A stretch of DNA of 6,192 nucleotides from an uncultured Bacteroidales bacterium. GTDB lineage: Bacteria > Bacteroidota > Bacteroidia > Bacteroidales > UBA932. The notes below the pieces were generated by a model. The model was not told the DNA's origin. It was given only the letters and a program-made list of their open reading frames with translations, and did not search any database. Positions 1-5,574 of this stretch are shown here, one piece after another. Both the position numbers and the translations under genes were made by a program. The stretch is from the NCBI GenBank assembly GCA_946627685.1, contig CAMOVV010000074.1, positions 1 through 6,192 on the forward strand. The letters are read 5' to 3'. The stretch's first letter is position 1; every line of letters begins with the position of its first letter.

Positions 1-2
1 TA

Positions 3-1016
3 AGGAAACTCATCGAGAGCTGCGGGGGTGAGTACCACTTCGGCACAAAGGCCGTGGACTTTACCCGCTCCGAAGATGGAACGGTCACTGTGTCAACTGT
101 TTGTGACGGCAGGGAAGAGAACTTCTCCGCCCGCGCTGTCATTCTCGCAGCTGGTCATTCCGCCCGTGACATATACGAACTCTTCGCTTCGAAGGGATTC
201 GCTCTGGAGGCCAAGGGCTTTGCCATGGGGGTCAGGGTGGAACATTCCCAGGACCTTATCAACCGCAGCCGTTATCACGGACAGTGGGAGCCCGGAATGC
301 CGGCCGCAGAGTATTCTTTCACCGAACAGGTGGATGACAGGGGAGTGTTCTCTTTCTGCGAGTGCCCCGGCGGAGTGCTGGTGCCTTCGTCCACCGAGCC
401 CGGCACCGTCGTCCTCAACGGAATGTCCAATTCCGCCCGCAGCGGCAAGTTCGCCAACAGCGGGGTCGTCGTCCAGATCAATCCTGAAGACACCCCTGAA
501 GAATACCTTTCCGACGGTCCTTTCGCCCTCCTGAATTTCCAGAGGGACCTCGAAAAGAAGATGTACGAGTATGCCAGCGCGGCCGCGAAGTCCGGGAAGA
601 CCCCCTACGTTTCCGGGGAAATCAACCCTATGGCCGCCCCTGCCCAGAGGATGATAGATTTCTGCAACGGAGTCATCTCCCATGACCTTCCGGACACTTC
701 CTACCGTCCCGGAGTGGTGTCGGCCCCCCTGCACGAGCTCCTTCCTCCCTACATTGCGCAGAGGCTGCAGAAAGTGTTCCCGCTGGTCGGAAAGAAATCT
801 ATAAAGGGATATTTCACCAACGACGCCCTCCTTCTCGGCATCGAGTCCAGGACCTCGTCACCCGTGCGTATTCCCCGCGACCCCAAGACTTTCGAGTATG
901 AATCCATGCCCGGGATATTCCCCTGCGGCGAAGGGGCCGGATACGCCGGCGGCATAGTTTCCTCGGCCCTCGACGGCATAAATGCGGCTGTCGCCGTCAG
1001 CAATTCATTGCAGTGA
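3..1016 (+). CDS. FAD-dependent dehydrogenase, COG2509 type (5' partial)
   Basis: This frame is open from base 3 to a TGA at 1014-1016, giving 337 visible residues. The start and the N-terminal Rossmann motif lie left of the window. The internal GTG at 54 is not the start, because family-like sequence continues upstream of it. Recognisable blocks of the uncharacterised FAD-dependent dehydrogenase family include a strand ending LAAGHSARD, the segment KGFAMGVRVEHSQ, FSFCECPGG followed by the TEPGTVVLNGMSNSAR stretch, FANSG, GYFTNDALLLGIESRTSSP, and the C-terminal flavin-binding block PCGEGAGYAGGIVSSALDG. The last block probably contacts FAD. The protein should be a soluble cytoplasmic flavoprotein. 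Its substrate is not established for the family as far as I know, so no reaction is proposed. The 3' end overlaps the opposing flavoprotein gene by 12 bp. Family assignment is firm; function is unknown. Confidence 0.9.
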   Translation, partial: RKLIESCGGEYHFGTKAVDFTRSEDGTVTVSTVCDGREENFSARAVILAAGHSARDIYELFASKGFALEAKGFAMGVRVEHSQDLINRSRYHGQWEPGMPAAEYSFTEQVDDRGVFSFCECPGGVLVPSSTEPGTVVLNGMSNSARSGKFANSGVVVQINPEDTPEEYLSDGPFALLNFQRDLEKKMYEYASAAAKSGKTPYVSGEINPMAAPAQRMIDFCNGVISHDLPDTSYRPGVVSAPLHELLPPYIAQRLQKVFPLVGKKSIKGYFTNDALLLGIESRTSSPVRIPRDPKTFEYESMPGIFPCGEGAGYAGGIVSSALDGINAAVAVSNSLQ

Positions 1017-2399
1017 CCTTCCCGCCGACTCGCCGGCAAGCGCTCCGGTAGAGAAGGCGAGGTGGAGGTTGTACCCTCCGGTATCGGCATCGATGTCGAG
1101 GACCTCTCCGCAGAGATAGAGGCCCTTGCACAGCCTTGATTCGAGGGTCTTTGGGATAATCTCAGAGGTGTCCACGCCGCCGGCCGTCACGACACACCTT
1201 TCGTATCCCACGAAGCCTGCTATGTCGAATGACCAGTCTTTCAGGGCCTTGGCCAGTTGCCTCGTGTCGGCCGAGTACTTTGCGAAAGCCCCTGTGAGTT
1301 CCCGCGGAAGGAGTTTTCCCAGGAGCACGTTGCGCTTTCCGCCGGGAGAGAGCCTCCGGCTGCGTCCGTCTTCGTTTATCGCTTCCTTGAGGCCGCGGAT
1401 ACGGCCTTCCAGTTCCTCCTGCATCACTCCGGGCTTGAGGTCGATTGAAACCGTCACTTTCGAACCGTTCATGATGGCCTTCACGCACCGTCGGCTCACC
1501 TGGAATCCGAGCGGGCCTTCAAGTCCTCCGTCCGTAAAGTCGATGTCTCCGGTGAGGCTTTCGACGCTTTCCCCGTTCACCTTCACCGTCAGGCCCACGT
1601 TTTTAAGGTGGATTCCGCAAAGGCTTTCCCCGAGTGTGGAGAGGGGAAGGTTCCTGTCTATATGTCCTTTGGGGCTGGGATATCCTTCGGGAAGGTCATG
1701 CCGCTTTTCGATGAAGGGGCCGAATCCGTCAAGGGCCTTCGCGGCGATTTTTCCTATGGAGGGTTTCGAGGTGATTTTGTACCCTGCGGGAACGAGGGCC
1801 GTCAGGGAAGGAAAGGGCTCCGAAATTTTGTGGCCAAGGGCTTTTGCGAAGCTGTAACCGTCTCCCGTCGAGCCTGTTGCAGGATAGGAGAGCCCTCCTG
1901 TGGAAATGATGAGCCTTTTGCAGCGGTATTCATTCCCGTCGGAGCCGGTAACCGAGAATCCTCCGATTTCCGTTTTTTCGACCCGTGTTGCCGTTATCCC
2001 CGTAAGTATCTGCGCCCCTGCCTTTTTGCAGGCCCTTGTGAGGGCATCCACCACGTCGCTCGCCTTGTATGAGGCAGGGAAGGCCCTGTCACCCCTTTCC
2101 GTCACGGTTTCCACGCCGTTTTCATTCAGGAAAGCGTCCATTTTTGCGGGAGGAAGATTGAAAAAGGCCGGCTTCACCGCTGCGCGCCCTGCCCTGATAT
2201 GAGGGGAAAACGCCTCCCAGTCTTTCATATTCGTGAAGTTGCACCTTCCCTTTCCGGTAATCATGATTTTCCTTCCCGGCCTCGGCATCTTCTCCAGCAG
2301 GGTCACCTTCCCGCCGTTGCCGCAGAGAGCCTTTGCCGCCCCGTACGCCGCCATCAGTCCCGATGCGCCGCCTCCAATTATTATGATATCGGAATCCAT
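1005..2399 (-). CDS. NAD(P)/FAD-dependent oxidoreductase, HI0933/YhiN/BaiN family
   Basis: This is a 464-residue cytoplasmic flavoprotein of the HI0933 family (aminoacetone oxidase/BaiN-like, COG2081). The dinucleotide-binding GGGASG motif is at residues 9-14 after a short beta strand. The family signature GRKIMITGKGRCNFTN is at 42-57, TGGLSYPATGSTGDG at 167-181, and the C-terminal flavin block GEVLDIDADTGGYN at 431-444. Start: ATG at 2397-2399 puts the first strand directly before the GxGxxG motif, as expected. The protein is longer than the roughly 400 residues I recall for the family. The excess appears to lie between PSLTALV (197-203) and GDIDFTDGGLEGP (284-296), and that second block differs from the GE-x-LFTH-x-GLSGP form I remember. 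BaiN is linked to bile-acid dehydroxylation in gut clostridia, but that role cannot be transferred here. It is divergent from the tRNA/SRP RNA unit and convergent with the upstream flavoprotein. Confidence 0.92.
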   Translation of the reverse strand: MDSDIIIIGGGASGLMAAYGAAKALCGNGGKVTLLEKMPRPGRKIMITGKGRCNFTNMKDWEAFSPHIRAGRAAVKPAFFNLPPAKMDAFLNENGVETVTERGDRAFPASYKASDVVDALTRACKKAGAQILTGITATRVEKTEIGGFSVTGSDGNEYRCKRLIISTGGLSYPATGSTGDGYSFAKALGHKISEPFPSLTALVPAGYKITSKPSIGKIAAKALDGFGPFIEKRHDLPEGYPSPKGHIDRNLPLSTLGESLCGIHLKNVGLTVKVNGESVESLTGDIDFTDGGLEGPLGFQVSRRCVKAIMNGSKVTVSIDLKPGVMQEELEGRIRGLKEAINEDGRSRRLSPGGKRNVLLGKLLPRELTGAFAKYSADTRQLAKALKDWSFDIAGFVGYERCVVTAGGVDTSEIIPKTLESRLCKGLYLCGEVLDIDADTGGYNLHLAFSTGALAGESAGRSLQ

Positions 2400-2415
2400 T
2401 TTGCAGATTTTGGTG

Positions 2416-2444
2416 CGAAATTATGAAAAAATCCCTTGCTTCAA
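2416..2444 (-). promoter_or_regulatory. Candidate promoter of the HI0933-family gene
   Basis: On the minus strand TAATTTCG (2416-2423) matches the Bacteroidetes -7 consensus TAnnTTTG at all but one position. A TTG (complement of 2442-2444) lies 18 nt upstream, close to the usual -33 spacing. The inferred transcription start would be about 10 nt before the ATG, giving a very short leader. It lies back to back with the tRNA promoter. Motif-based inference only. Confidence 0.45.
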
Positions 2445-2462
2445 GATTTTTTCTTATATTTG
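2436..2462 (+). promoter_or_regulatory. Promoter of the tRNA-Thr / SRP RNA unit
   Basis: TATATTTG at 2455-2462 is a perfect match to the Bacteroidetes -7 element TAnnTTTG. A TTG at 2436-2438 could be the -33 element, although its 16-nt spacing is a little short. Transcription would begin near 2468, about 12 nt before the tRNA. It is the only recognisable promoter ahead of the SRP RNA gene, so it probably serves both RNAs. Confidence 0.65.
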
Positions 2463-2479
2463 CAGCGCTTTTATAGCAT

Positions 2480-2555
2480 GCCACTTTAGCTCAGTCGGTA
2501 GAGCAGCGCATTCGTAACGCGCAGGTCGTGAGTTCGAGTCTCCCAAGTGGCTCCA
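2480..2555 (+). tRNA. tRNA-Thr (anticodon CGT), CCA encoded
   Basis: A complete cloverleaf is visible. The acceptor stem GCCACTT (2480-2486) pairs fully with AAGTGGC (2545-2551), followed by discriminator T2552 and CCA at 2553-2555. The D stem is GCTC/GAGC. The anticodon loop TTCGTAA (2511-2517) contains CGT at 2513-2515, which reads ACG codons as threonine. The T loop is TTCGAGT (2533-2539). Two stem mismatches stand out: A2510 opposite C2518, closing the anticodon loop, and T2529 opposite C2543 in the T stem. The D arm, anticodon loop and variable region closely resemble the E. coli tRNA-Thr(CGT) sequence as I recall it. The gene abuts SRP RNA with no spacer, so tRNA 3'-end processing probably also frees the SRP RNA. 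Confidence 0.96.
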
Positions 2556-2655
2556 AGGGAAAGTCGTACACGACCAGCTCCCTCTGAACTCCCCCAGGGC
2601 CGGAAGGAAGCAAGGGTAGGAGGTCGTAGCGGTGCGATGTGCCAAGCTTTCCCTT
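2556..2655 (+). ncRNA. ffs: Signal recognition particle RNA, small bacterial type (4.5S)
   Basis: The RNA partner of Ffh in co-translational targeting of membrane and secreted proteins. The diagnostic apical part of helix 8 is present: CAGGGCCGGAAGGAAGCAAG around 2595-2614, with the GGAA tetraloop at 2602-2605 and the asymmetric loop that binds the Ffh M domain. The long hairpin is supported by complementary segments: AAGGGAAAG (2555-2563) with CTTTCCCTT (2647-2655), TCGTAC (2564-2569) with GGTGCGA-side bases 2632-2637 (one G-U), and CGACC (2571-2575) with GGTCG (2622-2626). At about 100 nt it lacks an Alu domain, as in E. coli-type SRP RNA. The 5' boundary is inferred: A2555 could pair with T2655 but is also the terminal A of the tRNA CCA. 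No separate promoter is visible. Confidence 0.95.
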
Positions 2656-2669
2656 TTTCTATTTTATTT
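2647..2669 (+). terminator. Intrinsic terminator formed by the SRP RNA closing stem
   Basis: The 3' strand of the SRP RNA terminal helix (CTTTCCC, 2647-2653) is followed directly by TTTTTCTATTTTATTT (2654-2669). The RNA's own long hairpin plus this T-rich tract should terminate transcription around 2655-2660. The tract overlaps the last codons of the opposing cdd gene. Confidence 0.7.
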
Positions 2670-3141
2670 CCAGTCCGTTGAAGATGAAGGGAAGGATGTC
2701 TTCCACCTTTTTGAATTTCCAGATTTCCTTCTTCCCGGCCATTATGATGCTCATAGGCACCCCGCTTTTGCCCTGATACTCCGCCATGACCTGGCGGCAG
2801 GACCCGCATGGAGTGCAGGGCAGGTCGTCCGTCGAGAAGCCGTTCCCTCCGGAAATGGCCATCGACACCATGGCGCTGTCAGGGTAGTTGGCGCTTGCGG
2901 CGAACATGGCCGTCCTTTCGGCGCATAGGCCGTCTGGAGAAGCTGCGTTCTCCTGATTGGAGCCTTTGATTATCAGCCCGTTGTCGAGCCTTATCGCAGC
3001 TCCTACGTTGTATTTGGAGTATGGTGCGTAGGAGGTTTTCTGTGCCTCTTTCGAGGCTTCTAAAAGTTCCCGGTCCTCCTTGCTCATTTCCTCGGGAGAG
3101 GAATAGATTTCGTAATTGATGGAAAGTCTGATGGTCTTCAT
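2659..3141 (-). CDS. cdd: Cytidine deaminase
   Basis: Cytosolic zinc enzyme of pyrimidine salvage that hydrolyses cytidine or deoxycytidine to uridine or deoxyuridine plus ammonia. The 160-residue length fits the homotetrameric class, slightly extended at the N terminus. The substrate-side segment SYAPYSKYNVGAA is at residues 37-49 and NQEN at 62-65. The active-site CAE is C73-A74-E75, with E75 the proton shuttle, and PCGSC at 111-115 supplies the other two zinc cysteines, C112 and C115. All three ligands and the catalytic glutamate are intact. Start: ATG at 3139-3141 lies about 30 nt from a minus-strand TATATTTG box. Its stop sits 3-4 nt beyond the SRP RNA 3' end on the opposite strand, and it is divergent from mnmA. 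Confidence 0.96.
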   Translation of the reverse strand: MKTIRLSINYEIYSSPEEMSKEDRELLEASKEAQKTSYAPYSKYNVGAAIRLDNGLIIKGSNQENAASPDGLCAERTAMFAASANYPDSAMVSMAISGGNGFSTDDLPCTPCGSCRQVMAEYQGKSGVPMSIIMAGKKEIWKFKKVEDILPFIFNGLEIK

Positions 3142-3170
3142 CGCCTTTGTGTTGTCAAGTATGTGGGAAA

Positions 3171-3178
3171 CAAATATA
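3171..3178 (-). promoter_or_regulatory. Promoter -7 box of cdd
   Basis: The minus strand reads TATATTTG, a perfect TAnnTTTG match, about 30 nt upstream of the cdd ATG. The predicted transcription start is near 3165, giving a leader of roughly 20-25 nt. I see no convincing TTG -33 element at the right distance, so activity may be modest or activator-dependent. Confidence 0.55.
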
Positions 3179-3180
3179 AT

Positions 3181-3196
3181 AAAATTAATTAATTTT
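3181..3196. repeat. 16-bp perfect palindrome in the cdd/mnmA divergent promoter
   Basis: AAAATTAATTAATTTT is its own reverse complement. It overlaps most of the mnmA -7 box and lies just upstream of the cdd -7 box. It could be an operator for a dimeric repressor, or simply the result of AT-rich composition. No bound factor can be named. Confidence 0.5.
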
Positions 3197-3197
3197 G
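3190..3197 (+). promoter_or_regulatory. Promoter -7 box of mnmA
   Basis: TAATTTTG fits TAnnTTTG. Transcription would start around 3203-3205, leaving about 15 nt before the ATG at 3219. This argues against the in-frame TTG at 3195, which lies inside the box. No good -33 TTG is visible at 17-21 nt. Confidence 0.5.
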
Positions 3198-3218
3198 CCT
3201 TTGAAAAACGTGTATGAC

Positions 3219-4499
3219 ATGAAAGTGTGCGTAGGATTGTCGGGAGGAGTGGACTCCAGCGTGGCAGCCTTGCTTCTGAAGGAGCAGGGGTACGACGTGT
3301 TTGCCATGTTCATGCAGAACTGGAACGACGCCTCCACGACCCTGCACGGGGACTGCGAATGGGAGGAAGACCGGTTCCTGGCCGAGCTCGTAGCAAGGAA
3401 AATAGGGATTCCGTTCTATTTCGTGGACCTTAGCGGCGAATACCGGAAGAGGGTGGTGGACTATATGTTCGACGAGTACTCCAAGGGCAGGACTCCCAAT
3501 CCTGACGTCCTGTGCAACAGGGAGATAAAGTTCGACGCTTTCTGGGAAGCCGCCAAAAAGCTTGGGGCTGAAATGGTCGCCACGGGGCACTATTGCCGCA
3601 AGGCGCAGAATCCCGACGGCACCTGGAGCCTTCTTGCGGGAGCCGACGGCAACAAGGACCAGAGCTATTTTCTCTGCCAGCTGAGCCAGGAGCAACTCTC
3701 GAAGGCTCTTTTCCCCATTGGTGAAATCGAAAAGCCGGAGGTCAGGCGTCTTGCCCGCGAGGCTGACCTCCCTTCGGCCGACAAGAAGGATTCCCAGGGA
3801 ATCTGTTTCGTGGGGAAGGTGGACCTTCCCGTCTTTCTCCAACAGAAGCTTGCAAGCATCGAAGGAGATGTGGTCGAAGTCTTTGACGCCTTCTATGAAT
3901 CCAATCCACAATATCATGAGATTCAGTCCATTCTCTCCTCCCTTCCCGCCTCGGGCGATATCCCTGACGACTCCCTTGAAAAACTCTCCGCCGCGCTGTC
4001 TTATGATTCAATCGTTTTCGAGACGGAGACTTATCGAAGCGGCAGGCACCATGTCAAGAAGACCCGGTTCAAGGACAATCCTTTCGGGAAAATCCTCGGA
4101 AAGCATGAGGGGGCTCAGTTCTACACCATCGGGCAGAGGAAGGGCCTTGCCATCGGCGGGCACAGGGAGCCTTTGTTCGTCATCGGGAACGACATCGGAA
4201 GAAATGTCGTGTATGTAGGCGAAGGCCCTGCCCATAAGGGACTTATGAGAAGATGTCTGAAAATCCTTCCTGAAGAGGTTCATTGGATTCGTCCGTCCCT
4301 CGCCATGGTCCCGGGAGAAACAAGGAGGCAGAAGGTGCGCATACGCTACCGTCAGCCCCTTCAGGATGCCGTCCTTATTATGCGTGAAGGGGGGCTGTTC
4401 ATTCTTTTCGACGAGGCCCAGCGCGGAATCACTCCCGGCCAGTTCGCCGCTTTCTACGACGGTCCGGAACTCACCGGCAGCGGCGTGATTCTGAGGTAG
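3219..4499 (+). CDS. mnmA: tRNA-specific 2-thiouridylase MnmA, with internal insertion
   Basis: MnmA adenylates and thiolates C2 of wobble U34 in tRNA-Lys, -Glu and -Gln, receiving sulfur as a persulfide. The ATP-binding PP-loop SGGVDSS is at residues 8-14. Catalytic Cys99 lies in NPDVLCNREIKF and Cys196 in GICFVG; the 97-residue spacing equals that of Cys102/Cys199 in E. coli as I recall it. The C terminus has the central-domain motif FYTIGQRKGLAIGG and the beta-barrel block RIRYRQPLQ. The start is taken at ATG 3219; TTG 3195 falls in the -7 box. The 426 residues exceed the roughly 360-370 typical of the family. The extra 60 or so (about 222-288) lie between FLQQKLA and GKILGKHEG. I recall a related insertion in other Bacteroidetes MnmA proteins. 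It ends one base from the opposing membrane-protein gene. Confidence 0.95.
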   Translation: MKVCVGLSGGVDSSVAALLLKEQGYDVFAMFMQNWNDASTTLHGDCEWEEDRFLAELVARKIGIPFYFVDLSGEYRKRVVDYMFDEYSKGRTPNPDVLCNREIKFDAFWEAAKKLGAEMVATGHYCRKAQNPDGTWSLLAGADGNKDQSYFLCQLSQEQLSKALFPIGEIEKPEVRRLAREADLPSADKKDSQGICFVGKVDLPVFLQQKLASIEGDVVEVFDAFYESNPQYHEIQSILSSLPASGDIPDDSLEKLSAALSYDSIVFETETYRSGRHHVKKTRFKDNPFGKILGKHEGAQFYTIGQRKGLAIGGHREPLFVIGNDIGRNVVYVGEGPAHKGLMRRCLKILPEEVHWIRPSLAMVPGETRRQKVRIRYRQPLQDAVLIMREGGLFILFDEAQRGITPGQFAAFYDGPELTGSGVILR

Positions 4500-4500
4500 T

Positions 4501-5007
4501 TCAGGAGGCTGAAAGGGACTCGGCGATTGCTTTGACCGTTTTCACACCGGAAAGGCTCGGAACCATCCAAAGCCAGGCTGCAAGCAAAGCAAGGGCGATG
4601 CAGGTTATCCTGCGCAGCGCTCCGGCGGCTGCGAGAGCTCCGGGGAAGAGAGACGATGGGAGGAAGGTTAAAACCGTCAGGCAGAGAATCAGGGCTGCGA
4701 ATGTAACGGAGCGTAGGAGCCCGCTGCGGCTGCCTTCTTTAAATTCAGCCGCATAGCCTTCGCCGCAGGAGGATACCTTGCAGCTGATATATCTCGTTCT
4801 CCATGGAGTGGACCTTTCGAGCAGGAGGTCGCAGCCCCGGCAGGAAGAAGGCAGGGCTTCAGCTTCCAGATGATTGGCTGTCAATACCTTGCCATAAGGA
4901 GCCATTGCGGCCTTGACCTTGCCGATGGCGGAACCGAAGCCTTCTTCACAGGTGAAGAAGGCCGTCCCCGCATCCATCATGAGAGTTTTTCTGTCGAATT
5001 TTGGCAT
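4501..5007 (-). CDS. Unrecognised two-TM protein with a cysteine-containing N-terminal domain
   Basis: I do not recognise this 168-residue protein. There is no signal peptide. Residues 1-96 are soluble-looking, with Cys20, a CRGC pair (Cys56/Cys59), Cys76 and Cys81; the last four could form a metal site or disulfides. Two hydrophobic segments follow, about 99-121 and 134-150, separated by a short turn with Arg132-Arg133, so a cytoplasmic N domain anchored by a helical hairpin is plausible. A polar tail ends the protein. ATG at 5005-5007 is only 3 nt after the stop of the FAH-fold gene, so co-transcription is likely; a near-match -7 box (TAATTTTT) just upstream is probably irrelevant. It is convergent with mnmA with one base between the stops. 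The reading frame is supported by gene packing and a coherent TM pattern, not by homology. Confidence 0.7.
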   Translation of the reverse strand: MPKFDRKTLMMDAGTAFFTCEEGFGSAIGKVKAAMAPYGKVLTANHLEAEALPSSCRGCDLLLERSTPWRTRYISCKVSSCGEGYAAEFKEGSRSGLLRSVTFAALILCLTVLTFLPSSLFPGALAAAGALRRITCIALALLAAWLWMVPSLSGVKTVKAIAESLSAS

Positions 5008-5010
5008 AAC

Positions 5011-5574
5011 CTAAAAAATTATGTTGAAATCCATTACCTTCTGTCCGCACCATAGGCCGCTGATGCCTGCATCTCCTTCCTCCCTTAGGGCAAGGGGCTG
5101 AAGCGGCGCAAGTTCCGCCGCCACGAGGTCTCCGGTGCGGAGAAAAACATATTCCACAGCCTTGCAGACGGCTTCCTCGACTGTCCCGGGGCCCTCCGGG
5201 GAAAAAGAGAACAGGACTTCGTCGCCCTTGCTTATGCTGAAGGTGTTGCCGGGATTGAGCGTGGAAGGGGGGAAGAGCGGAAAGGGGAGAAAGGAAGTGT
5301 GGTCCATGCAGCAGGCTGCGGCGAATCCTTCCGCTCCGCAGGCCAGAAGGTCCCCCGGGTAGAGGAGCATTCCGAATCCCACTGCGTCATAGTATCTTGT
5401 GACGAACTTCGGGGCTATGTGCTTGCTTGAGCCGCTGATGCGGGCGAACATCACCGGTGTGTACAGAAGGCTTGAAACGGACTCCGGCACGTAAAGGTCC
5501 CTGTCCTGTTTCTCGAGAGTGGTGTCCGGCCTTGTCACGGTATTCCCGGAATATGTCCGGACCACTATGTTCAT
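5011..5574 (-). CDS. Degenerate fumarylacetoacetate hydrolase-fold protein, probably non-catalytic
   Basis: This 187-residue protein resembles the small FAH-family hydrolases/isomerases of Bacteroidetes. The core KHIAPKFVTRYYDAVGFGM (51-69) matches the KNIAPRFAHRYYDAVTVGID-type segment I recall in active members, and FLRTGDLV (144-151) matches the late TGDLIFTGTP strand-turn. The metal-binding positions are not kept. The E-x-E motif (YETEL in active members) aligns with YTPVM at 38-42, the downstream metal-binding Asp aligns with Leu70, and TGTP is replaced by residues 152-155 (AAEL). It is therefore likely a pseudoenzyme or binding protein rather than a hydrolase. The frame is intact, with no stops or frameshifts, and it retains ordered hydrophobic strands, so it does not look like a decaying pseudogene. 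Its ATG overlaps the exonuclease stop as ATGA, implying translational coupling. Alignments are from memory. Confidence 0.65.
   Translation of the reverse strand: MNIVVRTYSGNTVTRPDTTLEKQDRDLYVPESVSSLLYTPVMFARISGSSKHIAPKFVTRYYDAVGFGMLLYPGDLLACGAEGFAAACCMDHTSFLPFPLFPPSTLNPGNTFSISKGDEVLFSFSPEGPGTVEEAVCKAVEYVFLRTGDLVAAELAPLQPLALREEGDAGISGLWCGQKVMDFNIIF

Noticed and set aside
93..734. Minus-strand open frame of 213 codons opposite the COG2509-type gene
   Set aside because: The plus strand encodes clear family motifs over the whole stretch; the antisense product is low-complexity Gly/Arg/His-rich.
1126..1857. Plus-strand open frame of 243 codons inside the HI0933-family gene
   Set aside because: Antisense to a well-supported flavoprotein; the product is rich in Ser, Pro and Arg, with no domain pattern.
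2454..2809. Short minus-strand frames across tRNA-Thr and SRP RNA
   Set aside because: They read through structured RNA genes and their peptides are translations of the tRNA and SRP complements.
3195..3218. TTG start for mnmA, eight codons upstream of the chosen ATG
   Set aside because: The TTG lies inside the predicted -7 box, so it should not be transcribed; the ATG places the PP-loop at the usual distance from the N terminus.
3189..3917. Long minus-strand open frame (242 codons) opposite mnmA
   Set aside because: It lies fully antisense to an unmistakable mnmA, shows no family motif and results from codon bias in GC-rich coding DNA.
5012..5025. Separate promoter for the membrane-protein gene (minus-strand TAATTTTT)
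   Set aside because: It lacks the final G of the -7 consensus and would start transcription almost at the ATG; the 3-nt gap supports operon read-through.
4501..5574. FAH-like gene as a decaying pseudogene
   Set aside because: The frame is intact, coupled by ATGA overlap and followed tightly by another gene; loss of catalytic residues alone fits a retained pseudoenzyme better.
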